Of a DNA stretch of 29,858 nt, positions 17,530 to 23,552 are shown one piece after another. How positions within the stretch are numbered: the first letter of the stretch is position 1; every line of letters begins with the position of its first letter. The notes under the pieces are model-generated. The model was not told the origin of the DNA, ran no database searches, and saw nothing but the letters and a program-made list of their open reading frames with translations. Source of the stretch: a virus; IMG/VR virus record IMGVR_UViG_3300030388_001013, positions 1-29,858 of that record; one strand, given 5' to 3'. The translations under genes and the position numbers were made by a program.

Positions 17530-17663
17530 TGCCAATACCCAAACCAAATAAAAACGAAAAGCAGAAGGATTTTATGATTCGATGCATTCCCCAGTTAATG
17601 GGGGAGTACAAAAAAGATCAAGCCATTGCTATTTGTTATCAAAAATACAAAGATAAAAAATGA
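17529..17663 (+). CDS. Tiny conserved protein with RC...AICY motif
   Basis: A 44-residue ORF whose start shares one base with the endolysin stop and whose stop overlaps the next ATG (ATGA). The sequence MPIPKPNKNEKQKDFMIRCI, then KKDQAIAICYQKYKDK, matches a short motif (FMxRC...QAxAICY) found alone or as a domain in many phage head/packaging-region proteins. Its function is unknown. The tight overlaps on both sides support real translation. Confidence 0.7.
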   Translation: MPIPKPNKNEKQKDFMIRCIPQLMGEYKKDQAIAICYQKYKDKK

Positions 17664-17947
17664 CACAATTAAACGTAGATGTGGACGGAGATAAAAAACC
17701 GGATTTTCAAGTTGATTTTAAAACCCTAATTATGGCAGTTGGTATGGTTGTATCATTAACGCTATCATACGCAATGTTAAAAGGTGACATTGAAGAAGCA
17801 AAATTGCTGCCCAAACAAATAATAAATCAAGATGACACAAGGGTGGTTAATCAAAAATTAGATTTTTTAATAAAGGAATTTGAAAAGTTTGAAATTCACA
17901 CAGATAAAAGAATTGAAGATTTAGAAAAAAGAGTATTTAAAAAATAG
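17660..17947 (+). CDS. Single-pass membrane protein, candidate holin/spanin-like
   Basis: A 95-residue protein with one hydrophobic segment at about residues 22-41 (TLIMAVGMVVSLTLSYAML), then a charged coiled-coil C-terminus (FLIKEFEKFEIHTDKRIEDL). The N-terminus is short and acidic. Position after the endolysin suggests a role in lysis, perhaps holin or inner-membrane spanin. One membrane segment plus coiled coil does not settle which. Confidence 0.65.
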   Translation: MTQLNVDVDGDKKPDFQVDFKTLIMAVGMVVSLTLSYAMLKGDIEEAKLLPKQIINQDDTRVVNQKLDFLIKEFEKFEIHTDKRIEDLEKRVFKK

Positions 17948-17952
17948 AAATT

Positions 17953-18165
17953 ATGTTAAAAGTATTTTTAAAAATTGTAGAAACAGTAGTTCCGATAGGG
18001 GGCGAATTGGTTGAAAATATTCGTGCGAAGGAAGGGGGCATTAATCGTTTTTTTGCTCCAAGATTTATCAAGCAAATGATAAGATTATTGGTGGCAGCAG
18101 CAGCCGTTTATGCCTTTGTCACAGGCAAAATTTCGCTTGAGGAAGTGGAAGAAGTTGTAAAGTAA
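17953..18165 (+). CDS. Small membrane protein, candidate holin
   Basis: A 70-residue protein with an amphipathic N-terminal half. One hydrophobic segment lies at about residues 43-58 (MIRLLVAAAAVYAFVTG), preceded by basic residues (RFIKQ) and followed by an acidic tail. It is the last gene of the late block and lies next to another membrane protein after the endolysin. Small size and topology fit a holin. The call is by context. Confidence 0.6.
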   Translation: MLKVFLKIVETVVPIGGELVENIRAKEGGINRFFAPRFIKQMIRLLVAAAAVYAFVTGKISLEEVEEVVK

Positions 18166-18253
18166 AATTTTTTCATTATTATTGCATTGCTATAAAGGCT
18201 AAACTTGCACACTAAATACCAGTGCTTGGATCAGATAAAATATTTCTCCCAAT

Positions 18254-18302
18254 GGGGGGTAAGGGGGGCATTAACTAGATAAGAACCCCCTTAAAGGGGT
18301 TC
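18254..18302 (+). promoter_or_regulatory. Competing G-tract/C-tract hairpins before the ninG-like gene
   Basis: GAACCCC (18283-18289) pairs perfectly with GGGGTTC (18296-18302), ending 8 nt before the ATG at 18310. The same C-tract can instead pair with GGGGGG at 18254-18259 or 18263-18268. Two exclusive folds are thus possible at the boundary of late and early genes. No long T-tract follows, so this may be an attenuator or a translation control rather than a plain terminator. The rest of 18166-18253 shows nothing I can name. Confidence 0.5.
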
Positions 18303-18309
18303 GTTTAAG

Positions 18310-18699
18310 ATGAAGAAACTAACTAGGAGTAAATTAATCAAAAAATTAGACAGTGTATTTAGCCAATACATTAGAAGAAAAGATTCCTATGATGACATAG
18401 CAAAATGTATCACTTGTGGGGTGGAAAGACATTGGAAAGAACTTCAATGTGGACACTTTCAAAGTCGAAGACACTATTCAACGCGGTGGGAAGTACTCAA
18501 TGTAGGGGTGCAATGTATTTCATGTAACTTATTCCAACATGGGCAGCAGTACCTTTTCAGCAAATACTTAGATAAAACCTATGGTGAAGGCACATCAAAT
18601 GAATTGTTTTTAAAATCAAAAATACTAGGAAAATTTACCACAAAGGAAATTGAAGAAATGATTGATAAATATAAAAATTTGTTAGATCAGTTAGATTGA
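18310..18699 (+). CDS. ninG: NinG/Rap-like recombination nuclease
   Basis: The 129-residue protein matches the core of the lambda NinG (Rap) family. LIKKLDSVFSQYIRRKDS is followed by the zinc-type site CITCG (Cys33, Cys36), LQCGHFQSRRHYSTRWEVLN (Cys47, His49) and VQCISCNLFQHG (Cys69, Cys72). NinG-type proteins resolve or process branched DNA intermediates, which fits the annealing protein encoded nearby. It is shorter than lambda NinG (about 200 residues), lacking its N-terminal extension. A host-type promoter lies across its 3' end. Confidence 0.82.
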   Translation: MKKLTRSKLIKKLDSVFSQYIRRKDSYDDIAKCITCGVERHWKELQCGHFQSRRHYSTRWEVLNVGVQCISCNLFQHGQQYLFSKYLDKTYGEGTSNELFLKSKILGKFTTKEIEEMIDKYKNLLDQLD

Positions 18700-18708
18700 T
18701 TATATTTG
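18678..18708 (+). promoter_or_regulatory. Host-type Bacteroidetes promoter
   Basis: TTTG (18678-18681), exactly 19 nt, then TATATTTG (18701-18708) is a full match to the Bacteroidetes housekeeping consensus TTTG-N19-TAnnTTTG. Transcription would begin near 18715. It lies over the end of the ninG-like gene and points into a stretch with no start codon before a terminator. Confidence 0.8.
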
Positions 18709-18743
18709 AAGTGTAAATAAATAAACTGTGGTGGTATATTTTT

Positions 18744-18763
18744 TTAACTAGACTCCTAGTTAA
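18744..18763. repeat. Perfect 8-bp inverted repeat, operator-like
   Basis: TTAACTAG and CTAGTTAA are separated by ACTC. It is placed 30-50 nt downstream of the predicted start of transcription, so it could be an operator for a DNA-binding protein or an RNA hairpin. Confidence 0.55.
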
Positions 18764-18774
18764 TATCTGTTTAA

Positions 18775-18804
18775 AGGGGAAAATTAATTTTTTCCTCTTT
18801 TTTT
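18775..18804 (+). terminator. Intrinsic terminator downstream of ninG-like gene
   Basis: A 9-bp stem (18775-18783 with 18790-18798, one G-U pair) is followed by a run of seven T to 18804. It separates the ninG-like gene and the candidate small RNA from the next gene. Confidence 0.8.
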
Positions 18805-18837
18805 GTTTAATCATGGTATTATTAAATTTTTATTTCA

Positions 18838-18845
18838 TATCTTTG
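18838..18845 (+). promoter_or_regulatory. Bacteroidetes -7 element TATCTTTG
   Basis: TATCTTTG fits the -7 consensus TAnnTTTG and lies 22 nt before the ATG at 18868, after the terminator. A matching -33 TTTG at 19 nt is not evident, so strength is uncertain. Confidence 0.6.
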
Positions 18846-18867
18846 ATTTATAACAAACAAAAACAAA

Positions 18868-19086
18868 ATGTCAAATTTAACAAAAGAGCAAAGAATAACT
18901 ATTTCACGTCAACAAAAGGAAAAAAGAGATAAGATTTTTGCTGAAAGCATGAAATATTATATGGAAAATTTAACGCCCTTGGAAACAATTGAGGAAATAA
19001 TGGGTGCAGGTTGGACTGATCATGAAAAGTTAATTTTTTTTAAACAAATTGCTTCTAATCGTTCGATTAAATTTAAAAATAAATAA
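18868..19086 (+). CDS. Small early protein of unknown function
   Basis: A 72-residue, basic, helical protein (MSNLTKEQRITISRQQKEKR, later TPLETIEEIMGAGWTDHEKL). I do not recognise a family. It has its own host-type -7 element, the A-rich leader AACAAACAAAAACAAAATG shared with the gene at 27641, and a G/C-tract hairpin right after it. It is therefore probably a single-gene early unit, perhaps acting on the host. Confidence 0.6.
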   Translation: MSNLTKEQRITISRQQKEKRDKIFAESMKYYMENLTPLETIEEIMGAGWTDHEKLIFFKQIASNRSIKFKNK

Positions 19087-19092
19087 TTCAAC

Positions 19093-19109
19093 GGGGGTTA
19101 ATCACCCCC
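19093..19109 (+). terminator. G-tract/C-tract hairpin
   Basis: GGGGGT (19093-19098) pairs with ACCCCC (19104-19109) around TAATC. No T-run follows, only TTAAAAAAAA, so termination on the + strand may be weak. It sits between two small genes. Confidence 0.5.
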
Positions 19110-19123
19110 TTAAAAAAAACAAA

Positions 19124-19321
19124 ATGGAAAATTTAAAAGTCGGACAAAGAATAAGGTTTCAAATTGAAGGAACAAATGATGTATATACTAGAAAAATACA
19201 TAGCATTTATATACCAAAATTTAATAAATCAATTATTAAATACAATACAAAAGGAATAGATGGGGGTTATGCATCGGAAGGATTTTCAGTTGAACCACAT
19301 GAAATAATTAAAGCATACTAA
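19124..19321 (+). CDS. Small early protein, beta-type, unknown function
   Basis: I use ATG 19124, which follows an A-rich leader; a longer reading through 19049 would overlap the previous gene and run through the hairpin. The 65-residue product (MENLKVGQRIRFQIEGTNDV, then YTRKIHSIYIPKF) is basic and beta-rich, suggesting a small SH3-like or OB-like barrel, but no family is recognised. It is flanked by hairpins on both sides. Confidence 0.6.
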   Translation: MENLKVGQRIRFQIEGTNDVYTRKIHSIYIPKFNKSIIKYNTKGIDGGYASEGFSVEPHEIIKAY

Positions 19322-19327
19322 TTCAAT

Positions 19328-19350
19328 GGGGGGTAAAACCCTTTTTTTTT
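19328..19350 (+). terminator. Intrinsic terminator, G-tract type
   Basis: GGGT pairs with ACCC (loop AAA), extended by G-U pairs, and nine T follow to 19350. The next ATG begins at 19351, directly after the T-run. Confidence 0.7.
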
Positions 19351-19515
19351 ATGGAGCAAAAAAGACCAACACCATTAAATGTCCTTTATGACAAATCAAC
19401 CGATCCAAGCAGGGACAGATTTTCATTTGCATTTTCAACAGATATAAAGGACTGGATTAAATCAAGGCAAAGAAGATACGATCAAAAAGCGTACAAGATT
19501 AAGAAAAAGCAATAA
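19351..19515 (+). CDS. Tiny basic protein, unknown function
   Basis: A 54-residue ORF beginning at the base after a terminator T-run. The sequence is MEQKRPTPLNVLYDKSTDPS, then RDRFSFAFSTDIKDWI, with a Lys/Arg-rich end. I do not recognise a family. The absence of a leader means it would need read-through or an initiation site inside the terminator. Coding potential looks fair from its composition, but this is one of the less certain small genes. Confidence 0.5.
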   Translation: MEQKRPTPLNVLYDKSTDPSRDRFSFAFSTDIKDWIKSRQRRYDQKAYKIKKKQ

Positions 19516-19538
19516 ATATATTTTTAAAATAAAATGTT

Positions 19539-19546
19539 TATATTTG
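19539..19546 (+). promoter_or_regulatory. Bacteroidetes -7 element TATATTTG
   Basis: TATATTTG matches TAnnTTTG and lies 12 nt before the ATG at 19559. No clear TTTG stands 19 nt upstream. It probably starts the recombination/replication genes that follow. Confidence 0.55.
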
Positions 19547-19558
19547 TTAAAAAAAACG

Positions 19559-19711
19559 ATGGAACAAATCGTAAACATAGAAGACTTAAAGTATCAGCAC
19601 AAGGTGCAGATTCAAGAATTTCAACTAGTTATTTACAAGTTGGAAAATAAGATTGAAATGTTACAAGCATTACTTCAATCTAGGGAAAATCCCGAACAGG
19701 TTAAATTTTAA
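19559..19711 (+). CDS. Tiny helical protein before the annealing protein
   Basis: A 50-residue, coiled-coil-like peptide (DLKYQHKVQIQEFQLVIYKL, then ENKIEMLQALLQ). It ends 9 nt before the ERF-like gene and is preceded by a host-type -7 element, so it is probably the first gene of the recombination operon. Function is unknown. Confidence 0.6.
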   Translation: MEQIVNIEDLKYQHKVQIQEFQLVIYKLENKIEMLQALLQSRENPEQVKF

Positions 19712-19720
19712 AACAGAAAA

Positions 19721-20245
19721 ATGGATATATCACTAAACCACAAACTAGCACAAATTCAAACAGAATTAAAAGTTCACAAATCACAATTCAATAAGTTTGG
19801 AAAATACTATTATAGGAGTGCAGAAGATTTTACAGAGGCTTTAAAGCCTTTTTTATTACCACATGATGTTACTGTTACTTTAAAAGAAAAGTATCTAGGT
19901 TCTCATGTAATCAAATCAACTGCTATCATAAGCGATGGAGTGCAGAGAATTAAGGCTACTGCAATAGTAGAAGTAGATATGGATTCAAAAGTTAATATGT
20001 CCATTCCTCAAAGATATGGAACTGCTAGTTCTTATGGTAAAAAATATGCATTAGGTAATCTTTTTTTAGTTGATGATACACAAGATGATGATGCAACAAA
20101 TAAAAACAAAAAGCCATTGATTAAAAACACACCTATCTACAAACAGGTTGTTGATGCTTTAAAAGATGGATCAAGAACTTTGGATGCTATAAAACTTTCT
20201 TTTATTTTATCTGAAGAATTAGAAGTAGAATTAAAACAAATATAA
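19721..20245 (+). CDS. erf: ERF-family single-strand annealing protein
   Basis: This 174-residue protein carries the ERF hallmarks. FGKYYYRSAEDFTEALKPFL lies near residues 26-45, and the core GTASSYGKKYALGNLFLVDD near 100-119 is followed by an acidic TQDDD. ERF proteins anneal complementary single strands and promote recombination and circularisation of phage DNA. The neighbouring SSB and NinG-like genes form a recombination module. A C-terminal helical segment (IKLSFILSEELEVELKQI) may bind partners. Confidence 0.85.
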   Translation: MDISLNHKLAQIQTELKVHKSQFNKFGKYYYRSAEDFTEALKPFLLPHDVTVTLKEKYLGSHVIKSTAIISDGVQRIKATAIVEVDMDSKVNMSIPQRYGTASSYGKKYALGNLFLVDDTQDDDATNKNKKPLIKNTPIYKQVVDALKDGSRTLDAIKLSFILSEELEVELKQI

Positions 20246-20248
20246 ATT

Positions 20249-20566
20249 ATGGGATCACTAGGAAGTTTAAATATAAGGGTAGACAAATTACCAAAGGAAA
20301 AATTTGTAAAAGGTAAAGATGGGGCGGTGTATTGTGACATAACGTTTTCAATAAATGATGATACAAGATACGGTAATAATGTATCAGCCATAATTCCTCA
20401 ATCAAAAGAAGAACGAGAAGCCAAAAAGGCAAAGCAATACATAGGTAATGGAAAAATCTTTTGGACTGATGGAACTATTAAGTTAGCAGATAAAGATGAA
20501 CTTGCTAAAAATTTAAATAGTTCTCCTTATGACAATAAAACCGAAGATAGCGGATTACCGTTTTAA
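20249..20566 (+). CDS. ssb: Single-stranded DNA-binding protein (phage type)
   Basis: A 105-residue protein with an OB-like N-terminal part (GSLNIRVDKLPKEKFVKGKD, then YCDITFSIND and QSKEEREAKKAKQYIGNGKI). It has the acidic/aromatic tip DSGLPF that resembles the SSB interaction tail (DDDLPF). It would coat single strands in replication and recombination and recruit partners through the tail. It follows the ERF gene by 3 nt and is closed by a terminator. Confidence 0.78.
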   Translation: MGSLGSLNIRVDKLPKEKFVKGKDGAVYCDITFSINDDTRYGNNVSAIIPQSKEEREAKKAKQYIGNGKIFWTDGTIKLADKDELAKNLNSSPYDNKTEDSGLPF

Positions 20567-20570
20567 GTTT

Positions 20571-20598
20571 AGGGGGATTAAGTTCCCCCTTTTTTTTA
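20571..20598 (+). terminator. Intrinsic terminator after ssb
   Basis: AGGGGGA (20571-20577) pairs with TCCCCCT (20584-20590), followed by T to 20598. It closes the recombination operon. Confidence 0.88.
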
Positions 20599-20615
20599 TA
20601 TAAATTACACCACAC

Positions 20616-21425
20616 ATGACAGATATTGAACTACAATTGGCGGAAACCTTTTGCAAAATTGACAACACCAAAGAAATAGAATATCCACCAATTGCTTTAT
20701 CCATAGGTACTAAAGTTATTAGTACTAAAAAGGGGAATGAAGTAGTTGATATTCCAATTGGAACTTATGGTAATTTCTCATTTATACAAGCACCCCCAAA
20801 AAGCCGAAAAAGTTACTTTGTAAGTTTGCTAGTTTCAGCTTATTTAAGACATAATAACTTTGTAGGTAAAATAAAAAGCCATAGAAATAATGAGCAAGTA
20901 CTTCATTTTGATACAGAGCAAGGACACTGGCACAGTGCAAGAAGTTTTAAAAGGGTAATTGATATGTGTGGCACATCAGATGGGTATCACACTTTTGCTT
21001 TGCGTACGCTTAACTATTCTCAGCGAATGGAATTTATTGAATATTGCTTTATGAAAAACAAAAAAATAGGAATTTGCGTAATAGATGGAATAGCCGATTT
21101 AGTAAGTGATGCAAATAATATTGAACAAAGTAATGATTGTGTTCAAAAATTGATGAAGTGGAGTACAGATTTTAAATGTCACATTATTACTGTGATTCAT
21201 AGCAATTTTGGAACTGACAAACCTACCGGGCATTTAGGATCTTTTTTGGAAAAGAAAGCAGAAACCCAAATATCACTTGAAAAGAACACAGTGCATTCAG
21301 ATCAAACAATTGTAAACTGCAAAAGAAGCCGGGGTTTTCCTTTTGAAAATTTATCATTTAAAATTAATACCTTTGGTTACCCCGAAATAATAGAAAATCT
21401 TTATGATCCCCTCGAAGGCACTTGA
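20616..21425 (+). CDS. RecA/DnaB-fold replication ATPase (RepA-like)
   Basis: A 269-residue ATPase of the kind found in Bacteroidetes phages and mobile elements. The P-loop is unusual: APPKSRKSYF (residues 59-68), keeping Lys65-Ser66 but lacking the usual glycines. The domain continues with VLHFDTEQGHW, ICVIDGIADLV (Walker B, Asp157), VIHSN and TGHLGSFLEKKAET. RepA-like members act as hexameric helicases or helicase loaders. With no DnaB or polymerase in the genome, this is the main replication candidate. The sigma-like gene overlaps its 3' end by 23 nt. Confidence 0.75.
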   Translation: MTDIELQLAETFCKIDNTKEIEYPPIALSIGTKVISTKKGNEVVDIPIGTYGNFSFIQAPPKSRKSYFVSLLVSAYLRHNNFVGKIKSHRNNEQVLHFDTEQGHWHSARSFKRVIDMCGTSDGYHTFALRTLNYSQRMEFIEYCFMKNKKIGICVIDGIADLVSDANNIEQSNDCVQKLMKWSTDFKCHIITVIHSNFGTDKPTGHLGSFLEKKAETQISLEKNTVHSDQTIVNCKRSRGFPFENLSFKINTFGYPEIIENLYDPLEGT

Positions 21426-21882
21426 AAAAATATTTAAAAAGAACACTCAATGGATTGATATTGTCAAATCTTTTGGGTGTAATCGTGACACATCACAAGA
21501 TATTGTTCAAGAAATGTATTTTAAGGTTCAGAAACGATTAGAAAAAGGTACAGACATTCAATATAGTGAAGATGATATAAACTACTACTACATTTTTAAA
21601 GTGCTTAGATCGCTTTTTTTAGACTTAAAAAGAAAAGAATCAAAAGTTAAAATAGTTGAATTGGGAGAAATTGAAAATTGTGAATTAGATATTAATTATG
21701 AAGATGCGTATGAAGCAGTAACTGAAGAAATAAACACCTTGTTTTGGTATGATCGGAAAGTATACGAAATAATTGATAATGGTAAATCTATTTCTGAACT
21801 TTCGAGACAAACAAATATTTCTTACTACTCACTATATAACACGTACAAAAAAGTTAAAAACAAGTTAAAGCATTTGTTATGA
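21403..21882 (+). CDS. Phage sigma factor-like protein (ECF-like, sigma2-sigma4)
   Basis: This 159-residue protein has two sigma-type parts. Residues about 15-80 resemble region 2 (DTSQDIVQEMYFKV, then YYIFKVLRSLFLDLKRKES). Residues about 110-157 resemble region 4, with a helix-turn-helix (GKSISELSRQTNISYYSLYN, then TYKKVKNKLKHLL). There is no region 1.1 or 3, as in ECF factors. I infer that it directs host RNA polymerase to the CGTTATATA elements before late genes. A structural or DNA-binding role without sigma activity remains possible. It starts inside the ATPase gene and overlaps the next start by 4 nt. Confidence 0.7.
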   Translation: MIPSKALEKIFKKNTQWIDIVKSFGCNRDTSQDIVQEMYFKVQKRLEKGTDIQYSEDDINYYYIFKVLRSLFLDLKRKESKVKIVELGEIENCELDINYEDAYEAVTEEINTLFWYDRKVYEIIDNGKSISELSRQTNISYYSLYNTYKKVKNKLKHLL

Positions 21883-22367
21883 ATTACAAATACCCTAAAT
21901 CTTTTTGGAAAATAGCGGAGCAGTTAGGACATGCAAGAACTGTGATGGATGAAAAAATAATTTTAAACAATCCAAAATATGAAAGGGGATCAAGGAGGGA
22001 ACATATAGATAAAATAGGGGTGTTGGGTGAATTAATTGCAATGGATTATTTAACGAATAAAAACATTGAATTTACAATGGCAAACCTTTTAGAATTATAT
22101 CCTGTTAAAAATGCTGACTTTGTTTTTAAGAATAAAAAAATAGATGTTAAATCTACTTTACATTTTGAAAAAGCACACATTTTAATTAATGATGAAGCGC
22201 ATGAAAAAGGATTAGGGATAATTGAAATGTACTGGATTATCTACATTCTTGATGAAACGAATTGTGAATTTTATTTTGTTGATTATGATGATGTAAGCAA
22301 ATGGGATTGTAGGCTATTTAAATATACAAATGCTTTTTACACAAAACGAGAAAATTTAAAGAAATGA
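21879..22367 (+). CDS. PD-(D/E)XK nuclease-like protein
   Basis: A 162-residue protein with the PD-(D/E)XK layout. A helix with Glu51 (GVLGELIAMDYL) is followed by NADFVFKNKKIDVKST, giving Asp80 and the Asp89-Val-Lys91 motif. Such folds occur in Holliday junction resolvases, recombination nucleases and restriction enzymes. Coupling to the sigma-like gene (ATGA) and to replication genes suggests DNA processing. The exact substrate is unknown. Confidence 0.7.
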   Translation: MNYKYPKSFWKIAEQLGHARTVMDEKIILNNPKYERGSRREHIDKIGVLGELIAMDYLTNKNIEFTMANLLELYPVKNADFVFKNKKIDVKSTLHFEKAHILINDEAHEKGLGIIEMYWIIYILDETNCEFYFVDYDDVSKWDCRLFKYTNAFYTKRENLKK

Positions 22368-22513
22368 AATTAGGGGATTTAATTTATTACATAACAAAAT
22401 ACACAGGAATAAAAGCCTTGGTAGATTGGTACAGTAAATACACCGGGAAAGATTGCGGATGTGATGAAAGAAGAGAAAAATTAAATAAGGTAAACGGAAT
22501 TAAAAGATGGTAA
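22364..22513 (+). CDS. Tiny DCGC-motif protein
   Basis: A 49-residue ORF overlapping its neighbours on both sides. The pattern MKLGDLIYYITKYTGIKALV, then GKDCGCDERREKLN, is one I recognise from small Bacteroidetes phage proteins (TGIK...DCGCDxRKxxLN). The CxC pair may bind metal. Function is unknown. Its real translation is supported by the ATGA overlap and by the conserved-looking motif. Confidence 0.7.
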   Translation: MKLGDLIYYITKYTGIKALVDWYSKYTGKDCGCDERREKLNKVNGIKRW

Positions 22514-22746
22514 AATTTAAAAAAGAAGATTTAATTGTTTGGGATGGCTTTAGATCGGTTAATAAATCTGTGATTAGTCACGATGAATATACTATGATTT
22601 GTGAATTTCATGCACACTATTTTGAACACAAACTTGAAGAACCCTGTAAGTGCGCACCCAAAAGAATAAACCAGTTAATAGCTGATTTAAATAAAGTGTG
22701 GGAGCAGTCAAAAAAGAAACCTAGAAAGAAAAAGAAAGAAGAATAG
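22507..22746 (+). CDS. Small protein with CKC motif and basic tail
   Basis: A 79-residue protein overlapping the DCGC gene by 7 nt. It contains FHAHYFEHKLEEPCKCAPKR (His and CxC residues that could form a zinc site), then INQLIADLNKVWEQ, and ends in a very basic Lys/Arg tail. Related small proteins with PCxCxP appear near the DCGC gene in other flavobacterial phages. Function is unknown; nucleic-acid binding would fit the charge. Confidence 0.6.
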   Translation: MVKFKKEDLIVWDGFRSVNKSVISHDEYTMICEFHAHYFEHKLEEPCKCAPKRINQLIADLNKVWEQSKKKPRKKKKEE

Positions 22747-22766
22747 TTTATTAAACTTTTTGTGTA

Positions 22767-22774
22767 TATCTTCG
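22767..22774 (+). promoter_or_regulatory. Weak host-type -7 element
   Basis: TATCTTCG resembles TAnnTTTG with one mismatch and lies 22 nt before the ATG at 22797. No exact -33 box is visible. Confidence 0.4.
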
Positions 22775-22796
22775 TTACTTATTAAACAAAACAGAT

Positions 22797-22988
22797 ATGG
22801 AAATTATAAACGATTTATTAACCGCATACAGTAAAGGATTTATTACTGATGATGAATGTGTAGAAATGTGTGATTTATATCAAAACACTATTACCACTAT
22901 AAAAGAAAAACCAAATTACGATTGGGATGATGATCAAGTATCTAATCATTGGATGAATGATCTTCATGAAACACAATATGATTATTAA
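22797..22988 (+). CDS. Small acidic early protein
   Basis: A 63-residue acidic protein (MEIINDLLTAYSKGFITDDE, then CVEMCDLYQNTITTI, with a WDDD-containing end). I do not recognise a family. It has a possible host-type -7 element upstream and a short hairpin downstream, so it looks like an independent early unit. Acidic small proteins of phages sometimes mimic DNA or inhibit host enzymes, but nothing here proves it. Confidence 0.55.
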   Translation: MEIINDLLTAYSKGFITDDECVEMCDLYQNTITTIKEKPNYDWDDDQVSNHWMNDLHETQYDY

Positions 22989-22994
22989 ATAAAT

Positions 22995-23014
22995 AAGGGA
23001 GTAAAATCCCTTTT
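22995..23014 (+). terminator. Short hairpin terminator-like
   Basis: AAGGGA (22995-23000) pairs with TCCCTT (23007-23012) around GTAAAA, with four T at its end. Weak or partial termination is likely. Confidence 0.5.
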
Positions 23015-23027
23015 AAATAAAACAGAT

Positions 23028-23153
23028 ATGGAAAATTTTATAGAACACATTTTTGGAGACGTTATGAAAGATGTTGATGAATTAGTAAAGGATGCAAATA
23101 AAATCATAGAAAATGAGCAGATCAAAACTACTAAGGGAACGAAAAAAGATTGA
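23028..23153 (+). CDS. Tiny helical protein
   Basis: A 41-residue ORF (MENFIEHIFGDVMKDVDELV, then KDANKIIENEQIKTTKGTKKD) preceded by the leader AAAACAGATATGGA, which also precedes the gene at 22797. Its end overlaps the next gene by 41 nt. It is helical and mixed-charge. No family is recognised, and it could be a translational leader for the next gene. Confidence 0.45.
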   Translation: MENFIEHIFGDVMKDVDELVKDANKIIENEQIKTTKGTKKD

Positions 23154-23334
23154 TAACTTATATGTTATTGAATGCCCAACCTGTGGAAATTATGCAGCAT
23201 CTTCAGAAGATTATAAGTCATTACCGGATTGGACTGTGTGCAAAGAGTGTTATCCTACTAAACTTTTAAGCAATGTCATACGAATGGATTACCGCAAAAG
23301 ATTTTCAAAATTTGGAAGTAAATCAAGCCTATAA
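23113..23334 (+). CDS. Small zinc-ribbon-like protein
   Basis: A 73-residue basic protein with two cysteine pairs. ECPTCGNYAA (CxxC) and TVCKECYPTK (CxxC) are about 20 residues apart, typical of a zinc ribbon or finger. The N-terminus is very basic (MSRSKLLRERKKI). It may bind nucleic acid or a host protein. Function is unknown. It overlaps genes on both sides (41 nt and 62 nt). Confidence 0.6.
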   Translation: MSRSKLLRERKKIDNLYVIECPTCGNYAASSEDYKSLPDWTVCKECYPTKLLSNVIRMDYRKRFSKFGSKSSL

Positions 23335-23443
23335 GAAATACCTTAAAGCCAAAAAAGCCACAGATATTTTAGAACGCAGTAATTGGTTTGAATATTGGCT
23401 AGATTATTTACACTTAAAAAATAGATATGGAATATACAAATGA
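23273..23443 (+). CDS. Small protein of unknown function overlapping the zinc-ribbon gene
   Basis: A 56-residue ORF (MSYEWITAKDFQNLEVNQAY, then KKYLKAKKATDILER and SNWFEYWLDYLHL). It overlaps the previous gene by 62 nt in another frame and the next by 17 nt. The composition (amphipathic, many Trp/Tyr/Lys) looks protein-like past the overlap, where no other frame is open. No family is recognised. Confidence 0.5.
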   Translation: MSYEWITAKDFQNLEVNQAYKKYLKAKKATDILERSNWFEYWLDYLHLKNRYGIYK

Positions 23444-23552
23444 ATTTTTAAATTATGAAGAGGGAATAAGCAACTGTTGCGGAGCAAAAGTTATAGAGCA
23501 TTCAGAAAGATGTGATGCTTGTCAAGAAAACTGTGAAGTAGTAGCAGAATGA
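23427..23552 (+). CDS. Tiny cysteine-rich protein
   Basis: A 41-residue ORF with NCCGAKVIEHSERCDACQEN, then a further Cys. This resembles a minimal zinc ribbon (CCGA...CDAC), known in small phage proteins. It overlaps the exonuclease start by ATGA, which supports translation and coupling. Function is unknown. Confidence 0.65.
   Translation: MEYTNEFLNYEEGISNCCGAKVIEHSERCDACQENCEVVAE

Larger units (their letters stand above)
18715..18804 (+). ncRNA. Candidate small RNA of about 90 nt
   Basis: A transcript from the 18678-18708 promoter would run to the terminator ending about 18804. It contains no ATG. It could form two hairpins: the 8-bp perfect inverted repeat TTAACTAG/CTAGTTAA (18744-18763) and the terminator stem. 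The alternative is that the promoter serves the gene at 18868 by read-through and the inverted repeat is a protein-binding operator. Confidence 0.45.

Noticed and set aside
18254-18299. G-quadruplex from the G-tracts before the ninG-like gene
   Set aside because: Only three G-tracts of four or more are present and the loops are long; hairpins with the C-tract are more likely.
19049-19123. Upstream extension of the small gene at 19124
   Set aside because: It overlaps the end of the previous gene and passes through a hairpin. The ATG at 19124 has the usual A-rich leader.
23058-23066. ACGTTATG resembling the late-promoter element
   Set aside because: Only the first six bases match (CGTTAT); it lies inside a small gene and lacks the TATATA part and spacing.
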